Assembly (NCBI RefSeq): GCF_028278985.1
Contig: NZ_JANQTA010000004.1
Location: forward strand, 1-64,000
Reading direction: 5' to 3'
DNA from: Candidatus Nitrosopumilus sp.
GTDB lineage: Archaea; Thermoproteota; Nitrososphaeria; Nitrososphaerales; Nitrosopumilaceae
Length of the DNA: 64,000 bases
This document shows positions 50,649 to 58,685 of this stretch, one piece after another (the stretch's first letter is position 1; every line of letters begins with the position of its first letter). The notes beneath the pieces were generated by a model. It did no database searches. It was not told the DNA's origin and saw nothing but the letters and a program-made list of their open reading frames with translations. Position numbers and translations under genes: made by a program.

Positions 50649-51467
50649 ATGGGTTCTCATTCAGTTGTTGATCAGTTAAAGAAAAATCAAATTCTTGAAT
50701 TGTTAGAACAAGGTAAACGTGTTGACGGAAGAGGACTTGATGAAGCACGTGATGTTTCAATTGAAATTAATGCAATTCCAAAAGCAAATGGCTCTGCTAG
50801 AGTAAGACTTGGTGATACTGAAGTTGTCTGTGGAGTAAAAATTCAACCCGATAGACCTTTCCCAGATATGGGAGACAAAGGAATTTTCATTTGTACTGCT
50901 GAATTATTACCACTATCTCACCCAACAGTTGAGACTGGTCCTCCAGGTCCTGACGTAATTGAATTAGCTAGAGTTGTTGATAGAGGAATCAGAGAAAGTC
51001 ACATGGTTGATTTATCTCAATTAGTTATTGAACAAGACAAATCAGTTGTTGGTGTATTTGCTGATAATGTTGTTGTAGATTATGATGGTAATCTTTTTGA
51101 TGCATGTTCCTATGCAGCAACAGGAGCATTACTTTCTTCTCAAACACCAAAATGGAATATGGTAGATGACGTTCCAACCTTAGTTGAAGGTGAAGAATCA
51201 CCAATACCAATAACAACAATTCCTGTTTCAGTTACTATGGGTAAAATTGGAAATCACATAATTGTTGATCCTAATGGTGATGAATGGGGTTGTATGGATG
51301 CTAGAATTACTATTACTACTGATTCTGATGGAAATATCTGTGCCTTGCAAAAAGGTGGATATGATGGTTTTACCTTAGAAGAAATTGTCAAATGTGGTGA
51401 AACCTCAGTAAAAGTAGGCTCACAAATTAGAGAAAAATTAAAAGCAGTTCAATCTGGAGGTCAATAA
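50649..51467 (+). CDS. rrp42: Exosome subunit Rrp42
   Basis: The 272-residue RNase PH-like protein opens with LLEQGKRVDGRGLDEARDVS and has TAELLPLSHPTVETGPPGPD. It contains the changes typical of Rrp42, which alternates with Rrp41 in the hexameric ring and lacks independent activity. It lies two bases after rrp41. L37Ae follows one base after its stop. Confidence 0.95.
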   Translation: MGSHSVVDQLKKNQILELLEQGKRVDGRGLDEARDVSIEINAIPKANGSARVRLGDTEVVCGVKIQPDRPFPDMGDKGIFICTAELLPLSHPTVETGPPGPDVIELARVVDRGIRESHMVDLSQLVIEQDKSVVGVFADNVVVDYDGNLFDACSYAATGALLSSQTPKWNMVDDVPTLVEGEESPIPITTIPVSVTMGKIGNHIIVDPNGDEWGCMDARITITTDSDGNICALQKGGYDGFTLEEIVKCGETSVKVGSQIREKLKAVQSGGQ

Positions 51468-51468
51468 A

Positions 51469-51681
51469 TTGGCAAAAGGTAAAAAATCCCTAAAAGGATT
51501 AGGTGCAAGATACGGAATTAAGATAAGAAAACAATATACCAAAATTCATTTACAACTAAAAGAAAAACGAGCATGTCCTGAATGCGGCTCTAAAACACTT
51601 ACCAGAGATGCAGTTGGAATTTGGTCTTGTAAGAAATGCAGCTATAAGGTAGCTGGTACTGCATATGACATTAAATTATAA
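51469..51681 (+). CDS. rpl37ae: 50S ribosomal protein L37Ae (eL43)
   Basis: The 70-residue protein has a zinc ribbon CPECGSKTLTRDAVGIWSCKKC flanked by a basic N-terminus (GLGARYGIKIRKQYTKIHLQ) and a KVAGTAYDI tail, as in eL43. It starts with TTG at 51469, one base after rrp42. Its 3' end overlaps the Pcc1 gene by 17 bases. Confidence 0.94.
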   Translation: MAKGKKSLKGLGARYGIKIRKQYTKIHLQLKEKRACPECGSKTLTRDAVGIWSCKKCSYKVAGTAYDIKL

Positions 51682-51910
51682 AGCAAAAATTATTGTTGAT
51701 GCAAAAGACAAAACACAAGCAATTTTTGATTCAGTAAATACTGATAATGAATTTTATCCAGAAAACCCAGTAAAAACAAAAATTGAGTTTGATAAGATGC
51801 TAACTATCTCAGTTGAATCGAATCATTTACCCCATTTACGTGCAAATCTAAATTCAACTTTGAGACTGATTCAGGCAAGTCATGAAACAATTGAATCGGT
51901 AAAGATATAA
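51665..51910 (+). CDS. pcc1: KEOPS complex subunit Pcc1
   Basis: The 81-residue alpha/beta protein (YKAKIIVDAKDKTQAIFDSV ... LTISVESNHLPHLRANLNST) matches the small Pcc1 dimerisation subunit of KEOPS, which makes N6-threonylcarbamoyladenosine in tRNAs. The C-terminal LRANLNSTLRLIQASHETI helix is typical. The exact start within the L37Ae overlap is uncertain. Pcc1 beside L37Ae and prefoldin beta is a known archaeal arrangement. Confidence 0.85.
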   Translation: MTLNYKAKIIVDAKDKTQAIFDSVNTDNEFYPENPVKTKIEFDKMLTISVESNHLPHLRANLNSTLRLIQASHETIESVKI

Positions 51911-51933
51911 TGAAACAAATTTTTTGATAAATT

Positions 51934-52326
51934 ATGTCATCTGGACAAATGCCACCTTGGCTTCAAGAGCAATTAATGAAGATGCAGCAAACACAACAGA
52001 ATCTGCAATCAATTATGACTCAGAAACAACATCTGGAAATTGAAAAAGCTGAAACCGAAAAGGCGTTAGAGGAACTCAAAAAAGCAGGTGAAAATGATGC
52101 TGTGTTTAAGCATGCAGGAACTGTCTTGATTAAATCAACTAAACAAGAAATGATTGACGAACTTGAAGAAAAACAAGAGATGGCAAAAACTAGAGCAACT
52201 GTGCTAGAAAAACAAGAAGATCGTGTTAAAGAAACTCTAAAAGAGCAAGAAGCAAAAATTACTGAATTAATGAAAGGCGGAGCAGCAGGTGCACCTCCTC
52301 CAGCAGAAGAAAATCCTAGAAAATAA
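51934..52326 (+). CDS. pfdB: Prefoldin subunit beta
   Basis: The 130-residue protein is two long coiled-coil helices (LQEQLMKMQQTQQNLQSIMT, ELEEKQEMAKTRATVLEKQE) around a short beta-hairpin (VFKHAGTVLIKSTKQEM). This is the prefoldin beta pattern. It assembles with prefoldin alpha (23279). A Gly/Ala/Pro-rich tail ends the protein. It is the penultimate gene of the exosome superoperon. Confidence 0.93.
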   Translation: MSSGQMPPWLQEQLMKMQQTQQNLQSIMTQKQHLEIEKAETEKALEELKKAGENDAVFKHAGTVLIKSTKQEMIDELEEKQEMAKTRATVLEKQEDRVKETLKEQEAKITELMKGGAAGAPPPAEENPRK

Positions 52327-52368
52327 TTTTATTCAAAAAGATATTAACAAATCCTGTAGATGTAATTT

Positions 52369-53055
52369 GTGAAAATTGAAAATCTCCGAATCATAGTTGA
52401 TGAAAGAGAACGTAAAAGTGGAATTCCTGAACTTCTAAAATCTGTTGGACTCAATCTAGAAATGAAAACTCTCCCAATAGGTGATTATATTGTTGCACCT
52501 GAAACAGTGGTAGAAAGAAAGAGTATTCGAGATTTAATGTCCTCTGTTTTTGATGGGCGATTATTTGATCAATGTTCTAGATTGAAAGAACATTTTCAGC
52601 ATCCAGTTGTACTAATGGAAGGAAATGTAGATGAAATTGAAGAGATTACTGAAAACCCTCTGATATTCTATGGTGCAATTTCAACTGTTGTTCTTGATTT
52701 TAAAATTCCTGTTATACCGACACCAAGTGCAACTCATACTGCAAAATTACTTGTTTCAATGTGTTCTCAAAAAGATACTCCAAAAGGCCCTTACTTGAAA
52801 AAAATTAAAAAATCATCTGATTTGGAAAGACAGCAACTATCTGTCTTATGTAGTCTTCCTGGCATTGGAGAAAAATTTGCTGTTCGAATGTTGGAAAAAT
52901 TTGGAACTCCTTTGAAAGTTTTCACAGCTACAACTTCTGAATTGGCTAAAGTAGAAGGATTAGGAGATGCACGTGCTAAAAAAATTAAGAAAATGCTAGA
53001 CTCTAAAAGTAAATTCCAAAAAGAAGTTAATCAAAAAACTCTTCATGATTCCTAG
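52369..53055 (+). CDS. xpf: XPF/ERCC4-family structure-specific endonuclease (short form)
   Basis: The 228-residue protein has an ERCC4 nuclease domain with IVDERERKSGIPELL and the catalytic ERKSIRDLMSSVFDGRLFDQ, and a C-terminal pair of helix-hairpin-helix motifs (LCSLPGIGEKFAVRMLEKFG, AKVEGLGDARAKKIKKML). It lacks the N-terminal helicase of euryarchaeal Hef, as in Crenarchaeota and Thaumarchaeota. It cuts flap or branched DNA, usually with PCNA. The start is GTG at 52369. Its stop overlaps the nob1 stop by four bases. Confidence 0.92.
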   Translation: MKIENLRIIVDERERKSGIPELLKSVGLNLEMKTLPIGDYIVAPETVVERKSIRDLMSSVFDGRLFDQCSRLKEHFQHPVVLMEGNVDEIEEITENPLIFYGAISTVVLDFKIPVIPTPSATHTAKLLVSMCSQKDTPKGPYLKKIKKSSDLERQQLSVLCSLPGIGEKFAVRMLEKFGTPLKVFTATTSELAKVEGLGDARAKKIKKMLDSKSKFQKEVNQKTLHDS

Positions 53056-53531
53056 TATTTGAGTAATTTTCTTTTTAATGGGGTACCACACATGGGACAC
53101 TCTTTTCCTGAAGAATAATTTGTTCTACATCCTGGGCAATAATGGACCCATTTTCCAACATCTTTTATTCCTGTAGTCATTATTGGAGAAATTTTCAGAC
53201 CTAGATTTTTTGCAACATTCGAGATAGCAAAATCATCTGAAATAATTTCCCCATTCATTTCAATACACAATGCTATGATGGAGATATCTTGTTTTGATAA
53301 TTGCTGAAAATCACCTGTATCTTTAGCTGCTTTAGTTGCAGTGGATGTAGACTGATTATCGGGTTCTCTAATTTTTAGTCTATTTGTCTCAAGTAATGTT
53401 CCTAATGCATCGTGATTTTTTTTGATATGTTTTATCTCGTCATACACTAATGATGTTGTATAACAATCACTAGATGATCTAAATGGAACTCCTGCATAAA
53501 ATGCACTAGCATCTAAAATTTTAGAATCCAA
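53052..53531 (-). CDS. nob1: Endonuclease Nob1 (20S pre-rRNA 3' processing)
   Basis: The 159-residue protein has an N-terminal PIN domain with acidic residues in ILDASAFYAG, YDEIKHIKKN and ISDDFAISNVAKNLGL, and a C-terminal zinc ribbon YCPGCRTNYSSGKECPMCG. Nob1 cleaves at the 3' end of small-subunit rRNA. It overlaps the NAD kinase stop region by 11 bases and is downstream of it. Confidence 0.93.
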   Translation of the reverse strand: MDSKILDASAFYAGVPFRSSSDCYTTSLVYDEIKHIKKNHDALGTLLETNRLKIREPDNQSTSTATKAAKDTGDFQQLSKQDISIIALCIEMNGEIISDDFAISNVAKNLGLKISPIMTTGIKDVGKWVHYCPGCRTNYSSGKECPMCGTPLKRKLLKY

Positions 53532-54336
53532 GTTTACTCATTTGTCGCAATCCTCTTTTCTTTAATCGAATGAAGACTGCAGGTTTTTTGTATTTCTTAA
53601 TAATAATTGGTTCTTCAAAATCTGCTGTTTTGATTACTTGAGCATCCATTACAATGTTACAATCATGTGAACAAATCACTTCAATCTTTTCATCAGGAAC
53701 AACAATTGATTCTAATCTGTATACTGGAGCTACTGGTGTAATTATCAATACGTCTAAACTCTCATGCAATATTGGTCCTCCTAATGAAAATGAATGTCCT
53801 GTTGAACCACTAGGTGTTGCAATAATTACTCCATCCATTTTTTGTTTCACTGTATCATTTTGAAATTTAATTTCAATTTCAGCAGTTTTTGTCAAGTTTG
53901 TTCTGCTAATGTAAATTTCATTTAAGGCTGGTGGGAATTCTTTTCCTCCACATGAAGCTACTACTCTTGTTCTCTTATCTAAGAAAAATTTGTCTTTTTG
54001 AATTTGATTAATGGCCTCATCAATTTCATCAATTGTTATTTCAGCTAATATTCCTCTATTTCCTCCAACATTGATTGTTAAAATCGGTGTTTCATTTTCT
54101 AAATTTCTAAAAACTCGTAATGTTGTTCCATCTCCTCCCAATGTAACTACAAGATCCAATTTTACTTTCTTTAATTCTTCAAGAGTCTCCATCTTTTTTG
54201 CTCCTTGAACTTCAATTGGAGAAATGGTGTAGACAGTTGATTTTTTTGAAAGGAATTTCTTAGCGACATCCTTGGCTGCTTGTTCAGAATCTTTAGAACC
54301 TACCTTACTTACAACTGCAACTTTTTGGAGTTTCAA
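53521..54336 (-). CDS. nadK: NAD kinase
   Basis: The protein has the NAD kinase motifs LVVTLGGDGTTLRVFR and IIATPSGSTGHSFSLGGPIL, which bind NAD and ATP/polyphosphate. It makes NADP. A long frame extends to 54441, but its N-terminus is unrelated and antisense to the divergent promoter. TTG 54336 (LKLQKVAVVSKVGSK) gives a normal 271-residue enzyme. It is followed by nob1. Confidence 0.92.
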   Translation of the reverse strand: MKLQKVAVVSKVGSKDSEQAAKDVAKKFLSKKSTVYTISPIEVQGAKKMETLEELKKVKLDLVVTLGGDGTTLRVFRNLENETPILTINVGGNRGILAEITIDEIDEAINQIQKDKFFLDKRTRVVASCGGKEFPPALNEIYISRTNLTKTAEIEIKFQNDTVKQKMDGVIIATPSGSTGHSFSLGGPILHESLDVLIITPVAPVYRLESIVVPDEKIEVICSHDCNIVMDAQVIKTADFEEPIIIKKYKKPAVFIRLKKRGLRQMSKLGF

Positions 54337-54426
54337 GCAGTTCTTCTGATTCTTATTTACATAAAAATGATATTTTTGAAAAATTTTGGAAAAACAATTA
54401 AGTATGCAAACGGATTCGTAAAAAAC

Positions 54427-55272
54427 ATGAGTTACGCACATCCTGAAGTGTTAGTAGATACAGAGTGGGTTTCACAAAATCCTCCAAATGAAAATAGAAA
54501 ATTAGTTGAAGTAGATTATGATCCTGTTAATGGATATCAAAAAGGTCACATAAATGGTGCCAGTTTAATCTGGTGGAAACGTGACATCAATGATGCTGTT
54601 ACAAGAGACATCATTAACAAAAAACAATTTGAAGAACTAATGTCAAAAAATGGAATTACTCCTGAAAGCGAAGTAATTCTTTATGGTGATTTTAACAATT
54701 GGTTTGCAGCATTTGTTTTTTGGGTTTTCAAATACTATGGACATGAGAATCTCAAAATTATGAATGGTGGCAGAAAGAAATGGGAATTAGAAAATAGAGA
54801 TTATACAACAGATGAACCACAAATTGCATCAACATCTTACAAAGCACTACCTCCTGATGAAGGATTACGTGCATACTTGTTTGATGTAAGTAGAACTCTT
54901 GATAGAGAAGATACTGTTATGGTTGATGTTCGCTCACCTGCAGAATTTTCTGGACAAATAACAGCTCCTCCTGAATATCCAATGGAGCATGCACAAAGAG
55001 GTGGTCACATTCCTGGTGCAAACAATATTCCATGGGCAACTGCAGTTAACGATGCTGATGGAACTTTCAAAGCTGTTGAGGAATTAAAACAAAATTATGA
55101 ACCAAAAGGTGTTACTGCAGACAAAGATGTAATTTGTTATTGTAGAATTGGAGAACGTTCTTCACACAGTTGGTTTGTTCTAAAATATCTACTTGGATAT
55201 CCCAAAGTTCGAAACTATGATGGTTCTTGGACTGAATGGGGTAACATGATAGGAAACCCTGTGGAAAAATAA
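54427..55272 (+). CDS. sseA: Two-domain thiosulfate/3-mercaptopyruvate sulfurtransferase
   Basis: The 281-residue protein has two rhodanese domains: an inactive N-terminal one (LVDTEWVSQNPPNENRKLVE) and a catalytic C-terminal one with loop VICYCRIGERSSHSWFVLKY, whose first loop cysteine carries the persulfide. The CRIGERS loop is typical of thiosulfate sulfurtransferases. I use the ATG at 54427 (MSYAHPEVLVD). The frame opens to 54280, overlapping nadK antisense, which is unlikely to be translated. Confidence 0.92.
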   Translation: MSYAHPEVLVDTEWVSQNPPNENRKLVEVDYDPVNGYQKGHINGASLIWWKRDINDAVTRDIINKKQFEELMSKNGITPESEVILYGDFNNWFAAFVFWVFKYYGHENLKIMNGGRKKWELENRDYTTDEPQIASTSYKALPPDEGLRAYLFDVSRTLDREDTVMVDVRSPAEFSGQITAPPEYPMEHAQRGGHIPGANNIPWATAVNDADGTFKAVEELKQNYEPKGVTADKDVICYCRIGERSSHSWFVLKYLLGYPKVRNYDGSWTEWGNMIGNPVEK

Positions 55273-55273
55273 A

Positions 55274-55585
55274 TTGCTACTAGACCTTCCTGTCCTTGAG
55301 AAAGGTTCTTTCTATTTTATCAAAGATGGAGATGCCGATCTGATTATGGAAGACAAGACCAAACGAGGTCTTACCGTAAAAGAGACTTCTATTGATGAGA
55401 AACTCAGAGTTAAGGCTGACAAAGGTATGATTCATGATATGGATGGAATTGGTCATTGGGTTCCAATTAGGTGGTATTTTTCAAAGGATTCTTTTGATCT
55501 CAAACAAGTGTTGATTCATGCTGAAGCAATGGAAAAAAAATACACAGAGTTAAGAGAACTAACCTGTCCTGATGATGACGACTGA
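55274..55585 (+). CDS. Unrecognised small acidic protein
   Basis: The 103-residue protein starts with TTG one base after the sulfurtransferase stop, so it is co-transcribed. It is mixed alpha/beta (FYFIKDGDADLIMEDKTKRG, MDGIGHWVPIRWYFSKDSFD) and ends with CPDDDD. A single cysteine near the C-terminus might accept sulfur from the rhodanese, but that is speculation. No family is recognised. Confidence 0.65.
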   Translation: MLLDLPVLEKGSFYFIKDGDADLIMEDKTKRGLTVKETSIDEKLRVKADKGMIHDMDGIGHWVPIRWYFSKDSFDLKQVLIHAEAMEKKYTELRELTCPDDDD

Positions 55586-55621
55586 TAACCTTTTTAAATA
55601 AAATAATTTTACCAGAATTAA

Positions 55622-56569
55622 ATGTCCTTACTTCTCAAAGATCGAGTTTGGTCTATGGAAGCACCAACTGCTAAACGTGGAGTTTATCCATTACATGGAT
55701 TCAAGCTAGGACTTTACAGACTACCAATCAAATTTGAAGATCCTAATGAAATCAAATCTGTTCATGATGGTTTGAAAAAAGCATTTGAGATGGACATGTA
55801 TGCAGACAGAATTTTTGCAACATACAGATGGACTGAACAAAATATGGATGATCCTGATGCAAAAGGATACCAAGAAGTTGAACTATCTGTAACAGTTGAA
55901 ATTGTTACTGGTGAAGTTGTTGATATTATTTATCAGATATTCCCAATTGAAAAATTTGGTGATCCAAACTGGGTCAAAGATTACAGAAAGAAAGCAGACC
56001 ATTTTGCAAAAATGGTAATTGATACTATTTTACGAAATACTATTTTGGCTGACAAAATGGTTTCGTATTTTGCAAAATCAGAAAAGATTTCTGAAATTGC
56101 AGCAATTCAAAAATTAGAAGAATTAACTCCTCTTGCAAAGATTGTTCTGGGTGCTAAAGTCAAACCAGTTGAAGCTACTGAAGATGATGCAGAAGAGGAT
56201 GAAGGTGAAATTGAAGTTCCAGATGGTGCAAAACCAGGTCCAATAGATGTTGAATTCAAATCAAAGATGAAATCTTCTGCAGCATATGATGCTCCTGAGC
56301 ATACCATCAAAACTTGGGGTAGAAAAGGAACCAGTAATGGCATCATGGGTGTTTGGGGAGAATTTGTTTCAGTTGATTATGATATTTGTGTAGCTGATGG
56401 TGGTTGTATTGAAGCATGTCCAGTAGGTGTTTACGAATGGTTTGATACTCCGGGAAATCCTGCATCAGAGAAAAAACCATTGATGTCAAAAGAACCTGAT
56501 TGTATCTTTTGTCTTGCTTGTGAAGGTGTGTGTCCTCCTCAGGCAATTAAGATCTTTGAACAAAAGTAG
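55622..56569 (+). CDS. Ferredoxin-domain protein with long N-terminal domain
   Basis: The 315-residue protein has a C-terminal dicluster-type ferredoxin with CVADGGCIEACPVGVYEWFD and DCIFCLACEGVCPPQAIKIF. The first motif spacing (C-x5-C-x3-C) is like zinc-containing ferredoxins of Sulfolobales, so one site may hold a 3Fe-4S cluster. The first about 210 residues are an unrecognised domain with acidic linker (EDDAEEDEGEIEVPDGAKPG). A TATA-like TTTTTAAATAAAA lies about 25 bp before the ATG. It could be an electron carrier for the OFOR, but no link is shown. Confidence 0.8.
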   Translation: MSLLLKDRVWSMEAPTAKRGVYPLHGFKLGLYRLPIKFEDPNEIKSVHDGLKKAFEMDMYADRIFATYRWTEQNMDDPDAKGYQEVELSVTVEIVTGEVVDIIYQIFPIEKFGDPNWVKDYRKKADHFAKMVIDTILRNTILADKMVSYFAKSEKISEIAAIQKLEELTPLAKIVLGAKVKPVEATEDDAEEDEGEIEVPDGAKPGPIDVEFKSKMKSSAAYDAPEHTIKTWGRKGTSNGIMGVWGEFVSVDYDICVADGGCIEACPVGVYEWFDTPGNPASEKKPLMSKEPDCIFCLACEGVCPPQAIKIFEQK

Positions 56570-56621
56570 TAATTTTCTCGCAAGTATAAATAGCGAATAG
56601 TAGTTCTCCAAAATTAGGGAT

Positions 56622-58685
56622 ATGGCAGTCAACCCTTTCATGCAATTAGTATTTGATTTGTTTATCATATCTGCAATTGTAATTACAGCCTATACTTGCA
56701 ATTTCTATTATCTTGCATATCTTTCAAGAAAAAGAAAAAATGTTCAATCTACTGCTGATTTGGGAACTCCATCAGTTACAATCCAATTACCAATTTACAA
56801 TGAAAAATATGTAGCAAAACGATTGGTTGATGCTGTTTGTGAATTAGATTATCCAAAAGACAAAATGCGGATTATGGTATTGGATGATTCTGATGATGAT
56901 ACTGTAGAATTATTGGGAAACGCCGTTGATGATTACAAGAAAAAAGGATTCCAAATTGAACATGTACGTAGAGGTACTAGGAAAGGATACAAAGCTGGTG
57001 CTCTGAAATATGCAATGAAAACAACTGATACTGAACTTGTAGCAATATTTGATGCTGATTTTATCCCTCCAAAATGGTTCCTAAAAAGAGCTATTCCAAA
57101 TTTTTCAAAATCTAATATCGGCCTTGTTCAATGTAGGTGGGGGCATGTCAATGAAAATTATTCTGCAATCACTCAAGCTCAAGCTCTTAGTTTAGACTTT
57201 CATTTTTTAATTGAACAAAAAGCAAAAAGTAATTCTCATTTGTTTATGAATTTTAATGGTACCGCTGGAATTTGGAAACGTGATTGTATTGAGGATGCTG
57301 GTGGATGGCATACTGCAACTTTAGTTGAAGATCTTGATCTTAGTTATCGTGCACAAATGAAAGGCTGGAAATGTGTTTTTCTTCCAGATATTGTTGTCGA
57401 TGCAGAATTGCCTGTACAAATGAATGCAGCAAAAAGACAACAATTCCGTTGGGCAAAAGGCTCCATTCAATGCGCCTTAAAATTACTTTCAGATATTGTT
57501 GTAAAGCGTAAAGTTGCAATTGAAGCAAAGATTCAAGCCTTTATTCAATTAACTCGTCATATTGTTTACCCATTAATGCTAATACAATTTTTGGCATTAC
57601 CAATATTGTTAGCAGGTCAAGTTAATCTATATGTCATAAGCTTTCTTCCTGCATTAACTATTGCAACATATCTTGCTATGGGTCCTGGTGCATACATTAT
57701 GATCATACAAAGTATGTATCATAAATCGTGGAAATCTAAAGCGAAAATTCTTCCAGCTTTACTTGTCTACAATGCTGGAATGTCTGTAAACAATACTGTT
57801 GCAGTATTTGATGCAGTACTAGGAAAGAAAAACGAATTCTTACGAACTCCAAAATATGGTGTTTTAAAGAAAAAGGATGATTGGAAAGATAATGCATACA
57901 ATTTACCATTTTCACAAGTAACTTTACTTGAACTGTTCTTTGGTATTTACGGAATCTTAGGAATCTTTATTGCAATATTTTCTAACAATCCTGTATTTGT
58001 ACCCATAATTGCCCTTCAAGCAATTGGATTCTTTTACATTGCTTACCTGAGTCTTTCTCATACAAGATTTAAAAGAAATAAATCAAGTACATCTCGTCAA
58101 GTTACCAAGAAAGAGAAGATGGCAAACACAGTTTACAAATTATCTATGTTAGGAATTTTTGCAATTATTGTATTTGGTGTAGGTATGGCTTTGTATGGGT
58201 ATAATACCGATATTTACCCCCTAGATAGAATTCGAGGAAATCTTGATGGCATTATCGGCTCATCAGATCCTGTCATTATCTCAGCACATTTAGCAGCAAT
58301 TCAAACTGATATGGATTACATTCTTGAAAAACTTCCAGAAACAACTAATGCTAGAGGGGAACCATCAAAAAACCCTGTTTGGATATTTCCAATTGAAACT
58401 ACAAACTTTATTCGAATTCAACAAGATGTGAATACTTTGGCAGCAAGTGTTGAGAAGATTTCTACTGTTCCTAAAGATAGTTCTGCTTATCACACCGGAA
58501 TGATGGATATCAGTGATAGATCACTTTTGATTAAAACTAACATCATGGATGCAACTCCTTACATGTATGTTAGTATTGGAAATATTTTATTTAGTGTAGT
58601 TTGGATTGCCGCAATCATTGGTATCTTTGCAGCTTTGAAGAAGAAGAGAGAACAATTCAAAGAAACAGATGAATCAGGTGTTTAA
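56622..58685 (+). CDS. Membrane glycosyltransferase family 2 (cellulose synthase-like)
   Basis: The 687-residue protein has an N-terminal membrane helix and a GT-A domain with MVLDDSDDDT, FDADF (about residues 146-150) and the QQFRWAKG acceptor motif (QxxRW, about 276). It is followed by several membrane helices forming a processive-type channel. It polymerises or transfers sugars across the membrane. Beyond these, residues about 540-650 form an extra polar region between the last two membrane helices. The stop overlaps the opposite-strand coiled-coil gene by four bases. Confidence 0.88.
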   Translation: MAVNPFMQLVFDLFIISAIVITAYTCNFYYLAYLSRKRKNVQSTADLGTPSVTIQLPIYNEKYVAKRLVDAVCELDYPKDKMRIMVLDDSDDDTVELLGNAVDDYKKKGFQIEHVRRGTRKGYKAGALKYAMKTTDTELVAIFDADFIPPKWFLKRAIPNFSKSNIGLVQCRWGHVNENYSAITQAQALSLDFHFLIEQKAKSNSHLFMNFNGTAGIWKRDCIEDAGGWHTATLVEDLDLSYRAQMKGWKCVFLPDIVVDAELPVQMNAAKRQQFRWAKGSIQCALKLLSDIVVKRKVAIEAKIQAFIQLTRHIVYPLMLIQFLALPILLAGQVNLYVISFLPALTIATYLAMGPGAYIMIIQSMYHKSWKSKAKILPALLVYNAGMSVNNTVAVFDAVLGKKNEFLRTPKYGVLKKKDDWKDNAYNLPFSQVTLLELFFGIYGILGIFIAIFSNNPVFVPIIALQAIGFFYIAYLSLSHTRFKRNKSSTSRQVTKKEKMANTVYKLSMLGIFAIIVFGVGMALYGYNTDIYPLDRIRGNLDGIIGSSDPVIISAHLAAIQTDMDYILEKLPETTNARGEPSKNPVWIFPIETTNFIRIQQDVNTLAASVEKISTVPKDSSAYHTGMMDISDRSLLIKTNIMDATPYMYVSIGNILFSVVWIAAIIGIFAALKKKREQFKETDESGV

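Noticed and set aside
54280..54426. N-terminal extension of the sulfurtransferase
   Set aside because: The added residues are antisense to the NAD kinase start and do not resemble rhodanese; ATG 54427 gives the usual start.
54337..54441. N-terminal extension of NAD kinase
   Set aside because: It is unrelated to the family and overlaps the divergent promoter; TTG 54336 gives a normal N-terminus.
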